NCBI GenBank assembly: GCA_029953675.1
Contig: JAMWBK010000008.1
Span: forward strand, 715,001-779,000
Direction: 5' to 3'
From: Rhodosorus marinus
Lineage: Eukaryota; Rhodophyta; Stylonematophyceae; Stylonematales; Stylonemataceae
Length of the DNA stretch: 64,000 bases
Shown here: positions 1 to 9,118 of the stretch, in pieces
Numbering within the stretch: the stretch's first letter is position 1
Layout of the letters: each line of letters opens with the position of its first letter
Made by a program: the position numbers and the translations under genes
The notes under the pieces: model-generated
What the model was told of the DNA's origin: nothing
The model's database searches: none
What the model saw: only the letters and a program-made list of their open reading frames with translations

Positions 1-825
1 CTCTTGATGTTACTACCATTCTCTCTGTGCAACAATCGGATTGCAAGGAGATTAGGAAAGGAACCCAGTCGTCAGATGCTCAAATATCAATTCCGGCATT
101 TAACGACGAGTGGGTGAAACTTAGAAACCAACCTGAGAATGTTCTCCCTAATGGCAATAGTTACGTAGTAATAGGAGAGAAACAATTGCAGGAAAATATG
201 TACCCATCGCATATTGAGCATCAAGGACACCATACTCAGGATAAGAAAAACGAAGGATAGCTTCTGCTTGAACAGCTCATACTCGCTCTTAAACTGCAAC
301 CTGTTTCACTTGTGAAAACCATCGTTCAGCTCACGACAGAAGTCCGGCGTTAAACCAAAAGCATTGATATAAGAACTAACCTCTCCTTTTTCATGGCAAA
401 TCGAACGTTCATCTTTCCAAGGAACAGTTCCACGAAGGGCCCGCCTGTAATTGGCAAAAGTTTACTAACCGTATTCAGATCAGTTCTCATGGTTTCTACT
501 ATCTCCTCCCCTGCGCCCGAAGAGGACACTTCCTTGAGGTTTTTCTTGAACTTTGCGACCTGAGCTTCATATTTGTCCTGGGAATCGGCGAAAACGACAC
601 ACAACCAAAAACACCTCAGCGATGATACCGCTAGATAGGACAGAGATCTCACCCGCGTACCGAATAGTCACTGAGTTCAACCAACTTTCTCTGCAGCTCC
701 TCGGCAGAAATCTTAAGCTCATCTCTCATCTTCTCAGTCTCAGCCATCATCACATTCTGGATGCTCTGATTTTCAATGATCTTTTCGGCCATGGCCATAC
801 TCTTTTTATCCGAAGCCACTACCAT
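1..825 (-). CDS. TMEM120/TACAN-family membrane protein (5' part, runs off the window)
   Basis: Four exons on the minus strand: 825-661, 577-381, 300-133 and 24 to beyond position 1, with GT-AG introns of 83, 80 and 108 nt whose phases agree. The N-terminal ~80 residues form a charged, probably coiled-coil segment (AEKIIENQS, EELQRKLVEL). This is followed by the family signature LPITGGPFVELFLGKMNVRF, comparable with the LP..G.....LGNVNV block of animal and plant TMEM120. Then come SEYELFKQKL, a first membrane segment and the motif YYYVTIAIRENILRENGSNIK, comparable with WYYCTLTIRESIL..NGS.IK. TMEM120 proteins sit in the nuclear envelope/ER; structurally they resemble fatty-acid elongases and bind coenzyme A, and the reported mechanosensitive channel role is disputed. 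The remaining membrane helices lie outside the window. ATG 825 is the first after an in-frame stop. Family assignment is firm; function here is inferred. Confidence 0.8.
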
Positions 826-1682
826 CCTCTACCACACCTCCGAGACCACAAAAGCTCAACCCAAGCACGGGGCCAGACCAACTGAACAAAAGCCCTCCCA
901 AAAAAACACTCAATACCTCCGTACTTCACCTCACCACACAATCCCAAAAGAATCTAAACACGCTCTCTCCCCACTTCTACTTGATGCTCCCTCTCCTCCC
1001 TCACACAAATACCAGCAAAAACCAAAACAGAACTCAAACACCCCCCAAACCGAAAATTCTACTATTCATATCTGACTCCAACACGGCCTTCTTCACTACC
1101 AAATTTACATCTTTCCCCCTACACAACCCCCCCTCCGCCCGCTTGCCCGCTTCCTACCTTCTAAAGACTAACAACGGCACCTTTTTCAATGCCAAATTTC
1201 CATCCTTTTCCTCACCCCAAAAAACAACTCGCCCCCTCTTCCTCCCCCTCCTTCCTTTCCCTCCCCCCTCTCTTCGAAAGAAGATATTACGATTCTTTAT
1301 CATCTTTTTCACCATATAAACTTACATTATCGAGTGTGCTTTGGCTTACCTTCGTTGTTAGTGTAGGTTCTCGATTGGGCTTTTCTTACCCTCCGCGAGT
1401 ACCGCAGGGCGTCTTGACAGCCTGTTTGACGGAGCTGTGTTTGACTCTCAGGGGGCCAAAAGGCGGCGGGCGTTCAAGCGCTGGCGTTATTGTTCGACGC
1501 GCACAATCAGCGTCTTGCTTCGCGCTTTTCACGGGAGCTCGGCATCAGAATGAAAAGGATGACGCCAAAAACAGCTCTTTTTCCTCTTCAGGTTTCGTTG
1601 TTCACCGAATAAACGATGAGGATAAAGATATAAGGAGTGTACACTAGGAATGCGGAATTGAACTCAAAAAAAAAATAGGGCC

Positions 1683-1717
1683 AGGCTGTCCCAAAGAATA
1701 TATTATTTGGACAGCCT
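1683..1717. repeat. Inverted repeat (hairpin)
   Basis: The arms AGGCTGTCCCAAA and TTTGGACAGCCT flank an AT-rich loop of about 10 nt; the left arm carries one extra C. The right-arm sequence GACAGCCTGTTT also occurs as a direct copy near position 1417. No coding context. It could be a transcript 3'-end structure or a remnant of a small mobile element. Confidence 0.6.
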
Positions 1718-2060
1718 GTTTAAAGTATTTACCGTTTATATATTTGAGTGTTTGTATATACCGTGTTATTATTTCTTGGTTTTTGTTTTTATACAGTATA
1801 AATGTTTTTATGTGACGCGATCGTAGAAGCAATGTTTTTTTGGTATTTTTTGGATATCGCGGTTTTTATGTTATCGTTTTCGGTTGGGGTTGTCCGTTGA
1901 GGCCGACTGTTGAGTAAGCTGTAGTGTCAGTTCGGGGATGAGTGGGCTGGGACAAGTTTGTACTGGGACGGAAGCAGGTGTGGAGAGGGAGTGAGGGGGT
2001 AGAGCGGTATACGGAGCTAGGTCAATAGATTTTTAGATGACTTGTCGAATTGGATGCAAT

Positions 2061-2107
2061 ACCCCTGACGAGTAGCACAAGGTTACCCCTGACGAGTAGC
2101 ACAAGGT
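2061..2107. repeat. 24-bp tandem duplication
   Basis: The unit beginning ACCCCTGACGAGTAGCACAA occurs twice head to tail (2061-2084 and 2085-2107), identical through AAGGT. Intergenic; no function is evident. Confidence 0.85.
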
Positions 2108-2952
2108 GCGGTTGTCGGTTTGAAGACTCTCGGCCAGATGTCACAACCATTGGCTGGAGGTGAGATGGTTTGTGCTTATAGGGGCAATCAATAGTTACAT
2201 CCTTGAAACAGAGTCCCCAACCTCGAAGGATCCACTGAAGTATAAACACGGTTGCCAGATTGAATAAAAATTTCGGTTCAAGGGTAAAATTCTATGTGTT
2301 TGAAGATGTCGCAGTGGTTTTTGAGCAGGATCAATTTTTAGAAGTTATCCGGTTGGGAGATCTGTTGAACGTTGGCAGAGGCAGGCTTTAGCGAGCCCCT
2401 GCACCGCATTTGCTCATGGAGGGATTTGGGGAGGATGAGACAACCCCCAAAAGCAGCGTTCCGGTTGCCGCGGGACTCGTTCCAGGGGAGCCTTTTCGTC
2501 TCCAGGTTGGATTGATGTGAAGTGCAATCGATCAGAGATGGTGATGATGATAATCTCTCAGCCCCAAGATCTGATTGAGTTTTTGCAGTTAATTCTGACT
2601 AAATCGCCTGAAACATGTTCAGATTGTCATTGCACTAACGTCTCAGCCGAAACTGATGATACTAGTCATGGCTCTCTGGTCCTAATCTAATCTGAATTCT
2701 TCCGGCACTGTCATTTCGATTTGCAGCGTCTTCGTAAGTCCTCAGATCAGAGGGCATAGAATGGAACTAGATTCCATAGCGGGGAGAATCTGCATCACCA
2801 AGTCTCCCATCGAATGTTATCGACAGTAGGGTCAGGCTCGCCTACCTGATTTAGGAAAAACGAGGGGCAGGAGCGTACATATCAAACCTGGCGTTTGCGT
2901 TTTTATTTTTATTTTCTGTCCTTGTTGAAATTCGGAAGCTAATTAATACTAT

Positions 2953-3333
2953 TTAAGAGCCAGAGCTGTATTTTGTCACAGCCTTAGTTCCCTCGGAAAC
3001 AGCATGCTTCGCGAGTTCACCGGGAAGAAGCAGTCTAACTGAGGTCTGGACTTCTCTGGATGTCAGGGTCTTCGTCTTCGAGTACGCCGCGAGCTTGCTT
3101 GCCTCTCCAGCGATCCTCTCAAAGATGTCGTTTACGAACGAGTTCATGATGCTCATTGCCTTGGAGGAAATTCCAGTATCCGGATGCACCTGCTTCAACA
3201 CCTTGTATATGTACACGGAGTATGTTTCAACCCTCTTCTTCTTCTTCTTGTCCTTCTTGTCGATAGAGACCGGGGCCTTTCCCGCGGCCGCCTTCTTCTC
3301 CGCAGCTGGTACACTCTTTCCCTTCGGAGCCAT
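2953..3333 (-). CDS. H2B: Histone H2B
   Basis: Core histone H2B of 126 aa; it pairs with H2A in the nucleosome. The gene is intronless, as is usual for replication-dependent histones. The N-terminal tail is rich in Lys/Ala. The histone fold begins at [20 protein letters not shown] and continues with [19 protein letters not shown], then the strongly conserved C-terminal helix [20 protein letters not shown], whose Lys is the site monoubiquitinated in other eukaryotes. The sequence is closer to plant and algal H2B than to animal forms. No histone 3' stem-loop is obvious downstream; the region past the stop is A/T-rich (AATAAAAATAAAAA on the sense strand), so polyadenylation is likely. No H2A or other histone gene is adjacent. 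Confidence 0.97.
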   Translation of the reverse strand: MAPKGKSVPAAEKKAAAGKAPVSIDKKDKKKKKRVETYSVYIYKVLKQVHPDTGISSKAMSIMNSFVNDIFERIAGEASKLAAYSKTKTLTSREVQTSVRLLLPGELAKHAVSEGTKAVTKYSSGS

Positions 3334-3562
3334 CTCGAATCAGATTTCTAATACGATCCCCCCAAAAATAAGAAAGGTATCAAAAATTCTCTATGCAACC
3401 TCTTCACTACCCGCTGCACCCCCTCATCATCCAACCCAGCATACCTCCCTATATATGCTCTCGACCCATCCTCCCCTTTCGCCACCAAGAAGCCAACTTA
3501 CTCATTTCACCGCGCCAAAAATCCCTTCAAAAAGACTATCCCAAAATCCATCCCATTCTTCC

Positions 3563-3611
3563 ATTGGATAATCTTTTCCTTGTCGCCATCATCCAATTCA
3601 CCTCGTCCAAT
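3563..3611 (-). promoter_or_regulatory. CCAAT-box cluster upstream of H2B
   Basis: ATTGG at 3563-3567 and CCAAT at 3593-3597 and 3607-3611 lie 230-280 bp upstream of the H2B start, beyond a C-rich (sense G-rich) leader. CCAAT boxes bound by NF-Y are a usual element of histone promoters. The assignment rests on motif and position only. Confidence 0.5.
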
Positions 3612-4981
3612 AAGCATAAAAGAAGTCGCATTCAGACCTGCAATCCTTTCAAAGTTTTGAATCATACATTAAATGTCAAGAAGAGGAGAAAAAAAGAAAC
3701 AAAAAACACCAACACATCGAAACCCGTTTTTACTTTTGAAAAAAACTCAATCCCTCCGATTAGTCGCTTATCATGAATTGCTTTAAAATAAGTAATCCTT
3801 TCCACAGAAAAACAATCAATATGGTATGATAATGACTGATTACCGACCGGAGTTGTACGGCGTTGAACAGAATAAGTGATCTATTTATAGTATTTATGAT
3901 ATTAAGATATGATTAGATCTAATAAAAATGATCCCATATACTGTTTTAATAGGTTATAAATCGTTTCTACCTTGACCGGATACTGACAGTCCGACGTGCC
4001 ATTCGGGTTTTGGTTGCCCACAAGTTGCTTTGGTTTTCCCGGAAAACTAGCGACCCCGGGGGGTTGTCCTAGGAGAGGGAAAGGGGAGTAGTCACAGGTG
4101 TGTGATTCTGGCGAAATCATTTGAAGTGCGGTCTCATTGGTATCCATCGCCTCTATCTCAACAGCAGATTGAACTGGTGGGATCGCAGGATCAGATCCAC
4201 AAATTGTGCGAGACTGGGGCAAGTCGCCTACAATCACTTGTCCGATTCGTATGTTTGTATACCATCATATCCAATATCGCAAAACTCAACGAAACCCCAG
4301 ATATGATTACAGAGCGTTGAGAAACCGGTATTTCGTTTTTTACTAAAATATCAGAGGACAACTGTCAAAACCACAAAACAAGTTAGAAACCGAGAATACC
4401 CGAAAAACAATCCTAAAAGCAATTTATTACCAATCCATGTTGTTACATCGTTTTGGAGGGATCTCTACAGGAGGCGACCTTGGGATTGCGGTCAAATTTT
4501 CAGTACGCGGATAGATACAGTTAAAGATCAGCGCGCATAAAGATGAGAGAGCCCATATTCCGTGCCAAGGGTGATAGTAAACTATACATTTTTCATCAGT
4601 GTCGAACGTCTGGTCTCCCTCTCCCCGGGTTTCTCGGGAAGTTTGCAATGTGGAGATCAGTTCGGAGACGATCTGCGCTCGAAAAGAAAGTAGACGTGGT
4701 TTGAAGAATGAGATCCGCTAGGTACTTTCTGTTTCTCTTCCTCTTCTCTATTGCGTGGCCTAAGCTTGGGTTCGTGTCACGAGTCCGTGAACCCCCCCAC
4801 AACGGAGTCCACATCAACATTGGGAGCGGGATTCATTTCAGGGTGTGTGGAGAGAGAATTGCGCCGGGGCGAAGCGAGGGAAGCTGCCGGAGCACTTTTG
4901 ACGCAGTCGTGATAGGTTTTGCCAAAGAAGAGGAAGCCTCGCTTTGCAGTTTGATTTTTTTTTTTGTTGGTACTGGGCGAC
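3612..4981. other. Intergenic region between H2B and mL41
   Basis: 3620-3960 is AT-rich and probably belongs to the H2B promoter. 3902-4237 carries a minus-strand open frame of about 110 codons whose 3' end loosely resembles the 3' end of the gene at 5682-7726; it may be a decayed partial copy. 4700-4980 is purine- and G-rich on the plus strand and is the likely leader of mL41. Confidence 0.4.
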
Positions 4982-5278
4982 ATGGGTTTGTTCGATAGCG
5001 CCTCCGCGAGGTTGGGTGGAGTTCGGGAGTTCCGCAAGCTTGTGAGTTTCATGGCGCGGAAAAAGACGAAAAACTTTCCAGCGAGGTTTGGCTGGGTCGG
5101 ATTCTACAAGGGAAATCGTTGCGGATCTCTTGGGGCGTTCTCGAAGAAGGGACAATACCACTTGCATGCCAAGAAAATTCCGATCATCGAAGTACCCGAT
5201 TTGACTGAGTGTGAATTCAAACCTTACGTCAGCTGGGACACCCCCAAGGTTAAGGTTCCTCGACAGGATAAATTTTAG
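4982..5278 (+). CDS. mrpl41: Mitochondrial large-subunit ribosomal protein mL41
   Basis: 98-aa basic protein with the mL41 signature. The N-terminal half carries a basic KKTKNFPARFGWVGFYKG segment. It is followed by KKGQYHLHAKKIPIIEVPDL and EFKPYVSW, matching the VP.(F/Y)VVPDLT.FKLKPYVS block of animal and plant mL41. Mitoribosomal mL41 sits on the large subunit as one of the mitochondrion-specific proteins. ATG 4982 was chosen because it starts the conserved part; the frame is open a little further upstream without need for it. The N-terminal ~25 residues are basic and could serve as an import signal. No intron. The gene lies downstream of a G-rich leader. Confidence 0.85.
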   Translation: MGLFDSASARLGGVREFRKLVSFMARKKTKNFPARFGWVGFYKGNRCGSLGAFSKKGQYHLHAKKIPIIEVPDLTECEFKPYVSWDTPKVKVPRQDKF

Positions 5279-5681
5279 GTTGTCTTTAGTGACTCTAGAG
5301 AATTGCCGCAGTGGATGAGGGTTAACTCTGACCAGTGTACGGAAATTCTAGGACAATTCGAAATCGGAGACAGAAATCTTGCGAGTTTGTGCTCTCCTTT
5401 GACATGTACATTTTTCAATTAACTGCTACTCACAAAGTAAAAGCCTGAGGATAATACATCAGGAGTGCAATACTCAATGAGCGCTTATGGCTCGTGGATT
5501 AAACCTGATCTGCAAGTGCCACGCATCATAGAAGTTTGAAAAGCTGCTGGTTGGCGGAGTTTGCTATGAAACTAGTCAATAGCCGCTGAGCTCCAGGATT
5601 CAAAGAGTTCGATAATCTATATGAGGGACCACTTGTTGCAGATCTTGAAAAGCCTCTTTACAGATTGTTATCCCACACTCA

Positions 5682-7726
5682 TTAGTTTATAGATCGTATC
5701 GACCCGAACGGACAAATCGGACACACTCGTCCCTGCTCCAGCCCGGCAGCCAAGGAAAAACCTGCCGGGCAGGTCGTGCAACCTAAGTACGGTGATCCAA
5801 GCGTCCCAAATGTCTGTTCCACCCAAGGCACCAGATTGTGAAAGAACGCGAAGCAAGATTGGGGTCAGCGCAGGATTGTATCTGGGACAATTCGACAAAG
5901 TATCAGACGTGACATACCATAAAGCATAGCTTGGAAGAGGTCGGCACTCGGACGTTTGTGTCGCCATGCTGCTGGCATGTCAAAACTACCCTCTGAATCT
6001 TTTCTTTCTGGTCAGGATCTGCATCGGGAATAACAGACTATTTCCGAGAGGGAGTTAGAAACGCGATTATGATCCGACTGGGCGCTTTCGCGGGTTGCGC
6101 CTTCCAGATATGATGTACCCTAACGAACCTTGGCATAGCTCGATGCGAGACCGTAGTTTCCGACCATCATGTGCTTCTGAGCGGCCATGAGACGTGCTCC
6201 GGTACGCTGACGAGGGAGCAGAGGTAGCTCGGCAAGGGCGGAGCTCAAAAACGCTACTCCGAGCATGCTGTTCTGTCCCTTAGATTCTGCTATTTGCATA
6301 CGGAGGATCAACTCCAGAGCGAATGAATAAAAGACTGCAAGCGCAAGATCTGGATCCGGACGACCAGCGCCAATAGCGTCCTTGGCCGCAGTGAGGGCTG
6401 CCTGAAAATCTCCTTGCGTCATAAGGTCCCCAACTCGATTAATCAACTCCTTTCTACCCTGTGGCATCGGCGGCTCTCGCATTACTTGGTCAACTGAGAG
6501 CGAACCCATTCCCGACACTACGGGGTCGGGAGGACCGTCAAAACCACCTGGAGGTGGTCCTCTTGACTGGGGAGGACCGAAGCCCTCGGGTGGGTTTTCG
6601 TCGTCACTGCTATCCAAGAAAGTGCCCTTCACAGCAGCCGGGCGAGGTGAGTTGCTTGCTCCATCGTCAATGTCCTGCGGAACTGAACGCTGGGATGACC
6701 CTCGTGATATGCGAGCTTTCGGTGCTCCCCCTCCTGAATCGCGACTGGTGCTGTCCTCCTGTTGTTTCTTGCCCCTTCGTCCTATGCCAAAGCTTGGAAT
6801 GAGCCTGTTCTTAGGTTTCCTGCTGGTGCCAAAACCGTGTGAATGCGTGTTCAATTCAATCTAGCATAAGAAATTATCTGACAGGTCGTGCTACAGCTGA
6901 TCAGCATGCTTACGGCTTTGCATCTCCCTCTGCGGATATCCGTGGCTCTCTTGGTGGCGCGACCGCCTCTGTTTTCTTCGGTTTGGGCTTGGTCACGTCC
7001 TTAGACTAAGATTTCAGATGAACAAAAGAGCCATTCTCAAATCAGTCAATACCTTGACCTGAGAGATGATCTCGAATTCAGTGTGGATCATTGTTGGCGT
7101 TACAATACCAAGGCTTTGGTGCCGAAAAGGCCTCCAAGACCCCCGCTAAGACCTCTCTTCTTAATCTCGGCTTCATCGAAGAACGACTTCTCTATTTCGC
7201 TCAGCAGCAGTGCATCGCCGCTGGCCTTGTAAACGTCTGAGTAGCTTTTATCTGAGTTGGCTAGGATTCCAACAACAATAAGGCGAACACGTCGAGGGAC
7301 ATAAGAGTCACGAGGAGGAAGCACCAGCAATCATTAGGAATTAGTTGTCCATCATGAGCTTGATCGTGTTATATCGCTTTGTAGCTTACAGCCAAGGCCA
7401 GCCGAGTTCTTACTCACGCAATCTCGCATGACGCCTAGTGAGTAGTTTGCATCGGTTGCTGTATCTACCATTGGTTCGCTGTCGTTCCACAGTACGATCA
7501 CTCGATACTTGGCTTCCACAACTGTGTAAGATATCCTCGGCGGTGGGTCCCATCTGGCGATCACCTCCTCTGGGGTCGTTGCAATTCCTTGAAGGGAATC
7601 ACAATGAGCAGAAAACTTCAAAAGCACATCTCGCGTCTGTTCTGGGCCAAGACCTCCTCGCACAAGCCTCACAAGAAGCGGCTCACGGCCCGGAATATCC
7701 CACAAGACCACCCCGAGAAGTCCCAT
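5682..7726 (-). CDS. Split gene: alpha-solenoid protein with zinc-ribbon-like C-terminus (vesicle-coat-like)
   Basis: Proposed exons from ATG 7726: first exon to about 7432, second from about 7268 (NSDKSYSDVYKASGD), a third encoding DVTKPKPKKTEAVAPP near 7010-6912, then 6819-6129, 6037-5918, and a last exon ending at TAA 5682. The long exon has a Ser/Pro/Gly-rich linker, then helical repeats (GDFQAALTAAKDAI, LPLLPRQRTGARLM, NYGLASSYAK). The end reads SKLCFM, then GRVCPICPFGSIRSIN. The helical block followed by paired Cys resembles the C-terminal domain of alpha-COP and of the TSET/TPLATE scaffold TWD40-1 (which I recall as ending CIICGMGSIKRSD). No beta-propeller precedes it here. A coat or tether role is inference. 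The 5' end could extend to ATG 8119, and the last splice junction is not settled. Confidence 0.5.
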
Positions 7727-9118
7727 CTAAATCTTCAAAAGGTGACCAAAAGATCCCGATCCGAAACCATAAAAAAAAAAAAATCCCACTCGCTTGGAGG
7801 ACTGAAATCCACCAAGTCAACAGATTGAATGCTCTTCGGCAAGATTCTTCTACAAACCCAACCAAGTACAAGTGGACCACAGCACAAGAATCTTTGATCC
7901 TAGATTTTGATCCCTCCCACCCACCCTCCTAAAAAGCCCATCCCAACCTGGCTGCAATCTCCGGCGATAGCTTTCTCCAAAGTATCCATCCCGACTTAGT
8001 GAATTAGTGAAAAGCACCCCTTCGACCTGCTCAACACAATCCCGGCAGCTGTCATACCACGTGATTGTGAGATTTTTTTGGGAGTGGGTGGAGTCCGTGG
8101 CTAAGACGGCTATGTTCATGAAAATTTCAGACTGCTCAGGGATAGATAGGGTGGAGCCGTTTTACCGAGCTTGGATTTTTTCGTTTCGGCTGCCGATACC
8201 GAGCCTATGGGCCTATGGCCGACATGGATCCCCGGCTGTGGGTTGCGTCTGCCGTTCTAAACTAGATAGGCTCTAGGCATACTCGTTGATGATATGCGTA
8301 ACGCTCATTTAGACCGTGCAGCCTTTCCATCTGGGTTTCCGACGTTGACTCATCGATCTATGGTGGACCCTCGCTGCGCCCGCCCGGAAAAGAAAAAACG
8401 TCCACCGCACCCCGAACGAGGGGATTTTTTTCGCTCTCGATTCGGAGTCGTTTTGGGTCCACTACACAAATGCAAACAGTTTTCATGCCATGGATGATTG
8501 ACCTTCCTCTACTCTGGCTTCTCTTGTTGATCGGCGACAACCCTCAACAGACTCTGAAACCAAAATTCTCACCTTGCGGAAATGCCAGAAAAGCTACAGC
8601 AGCCCCAAATATTGTCATTGAAATCCCGTAAACCATCTAGAACTTGTTCGATCAAGATCTTGACTATCCTCTCTTAACCTCAAACTGTCCCAATCACTTT
8701 CCTATTTTCAATCAATATAATACTATAATTTTTATACATAAGGTCATATTTACTACTTATTTACTACAGACAAAATTATTCTGCAGTTAATAGTTAAATA
8801 ATAGACACAATTTTCTTTTTGATTGAAACAATACTTTGTTTGCAAATATATTCTAAATACATGATATATTTGGGCATGATCCACGTTTATTTAGAGCTAT
8901 TGTCTTAATCAAAAGAGGTGTCAGTTCTTTCACTAGTGTTTGTTTTAATAGCATTTCTTTATTTTTGGTGATTGGATGCGGTGGGGTTGGTTGAGTGTTA
9001 TCCGCTTTTTGGGGGGTTTTGGTCGTGGGAAGAGGGAAAGGGGTTTGGAGGGGGTGGCAGCGATGGATTTAGACGGAAATTGGAAGTCAAGAATTGTGAG
9101 GAAGGATATTTTTGGAAG
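7727..9118. other. Divergent promoter region before the glycosyltransferase
   Basis: 7850-8119 (-) is an open frame starting at an ATG (MNIAVLATDSTHSQKN) that may be a 5' exon of the minus-strand gene. 8690-8960 is strongly AT-rich. 8970-9060 is G-rich on the plus strand (GGGGGGTTTTGG, GGAGGGGGTGG) directly upstream of the glycosyltransferase start. Confidence 0.45.

Larger units (their letters stand above)
826..2952. other. Intergenic region between TMEM120 and H2B
   Basis: Positions 826-1290 are extremely C/pyrimidine-rich on the plus strand, i.e. G-rich on the sense strand of the TMEM120 gene; this is probably its leader and promoter. An open stretch at about 1367-1545 (+), reading SLFDGAVFDSQGAKRRR, follows a possible acceptor, but no partner exon was found. 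The rest, 1650-2950, holds a hairpin and a short tandem repeat (listed separately) and no convincing gene. Confidence 0.5.

Noticed and set aside
27-260. 77-codon plus-strand frame at the window start
   Set aside because: It is antisense to exon 3 of the TMEM120 gene, whose family match and splice phases are convincing, and begins at a non-ATG codon.
1189-1647. 152-codon plus-strand frame
   Set aside because: It starts in a C-rich promoter tract; the translation is low-complexity Pro/Ser and then lacks any family resemblance.
2953-3571. Plus-strand frame overlapping H2B
   Set aside because: Antisense shadow of the H2B coding sequence.
4708-4998. Signal-peptide-like frame (FLFLFLFSIAWPKLGF)
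   Set aside because: It overlaps the G-rich leader and start of mL41 in another frame; the hydrophobic run comes from a T/C repeat.
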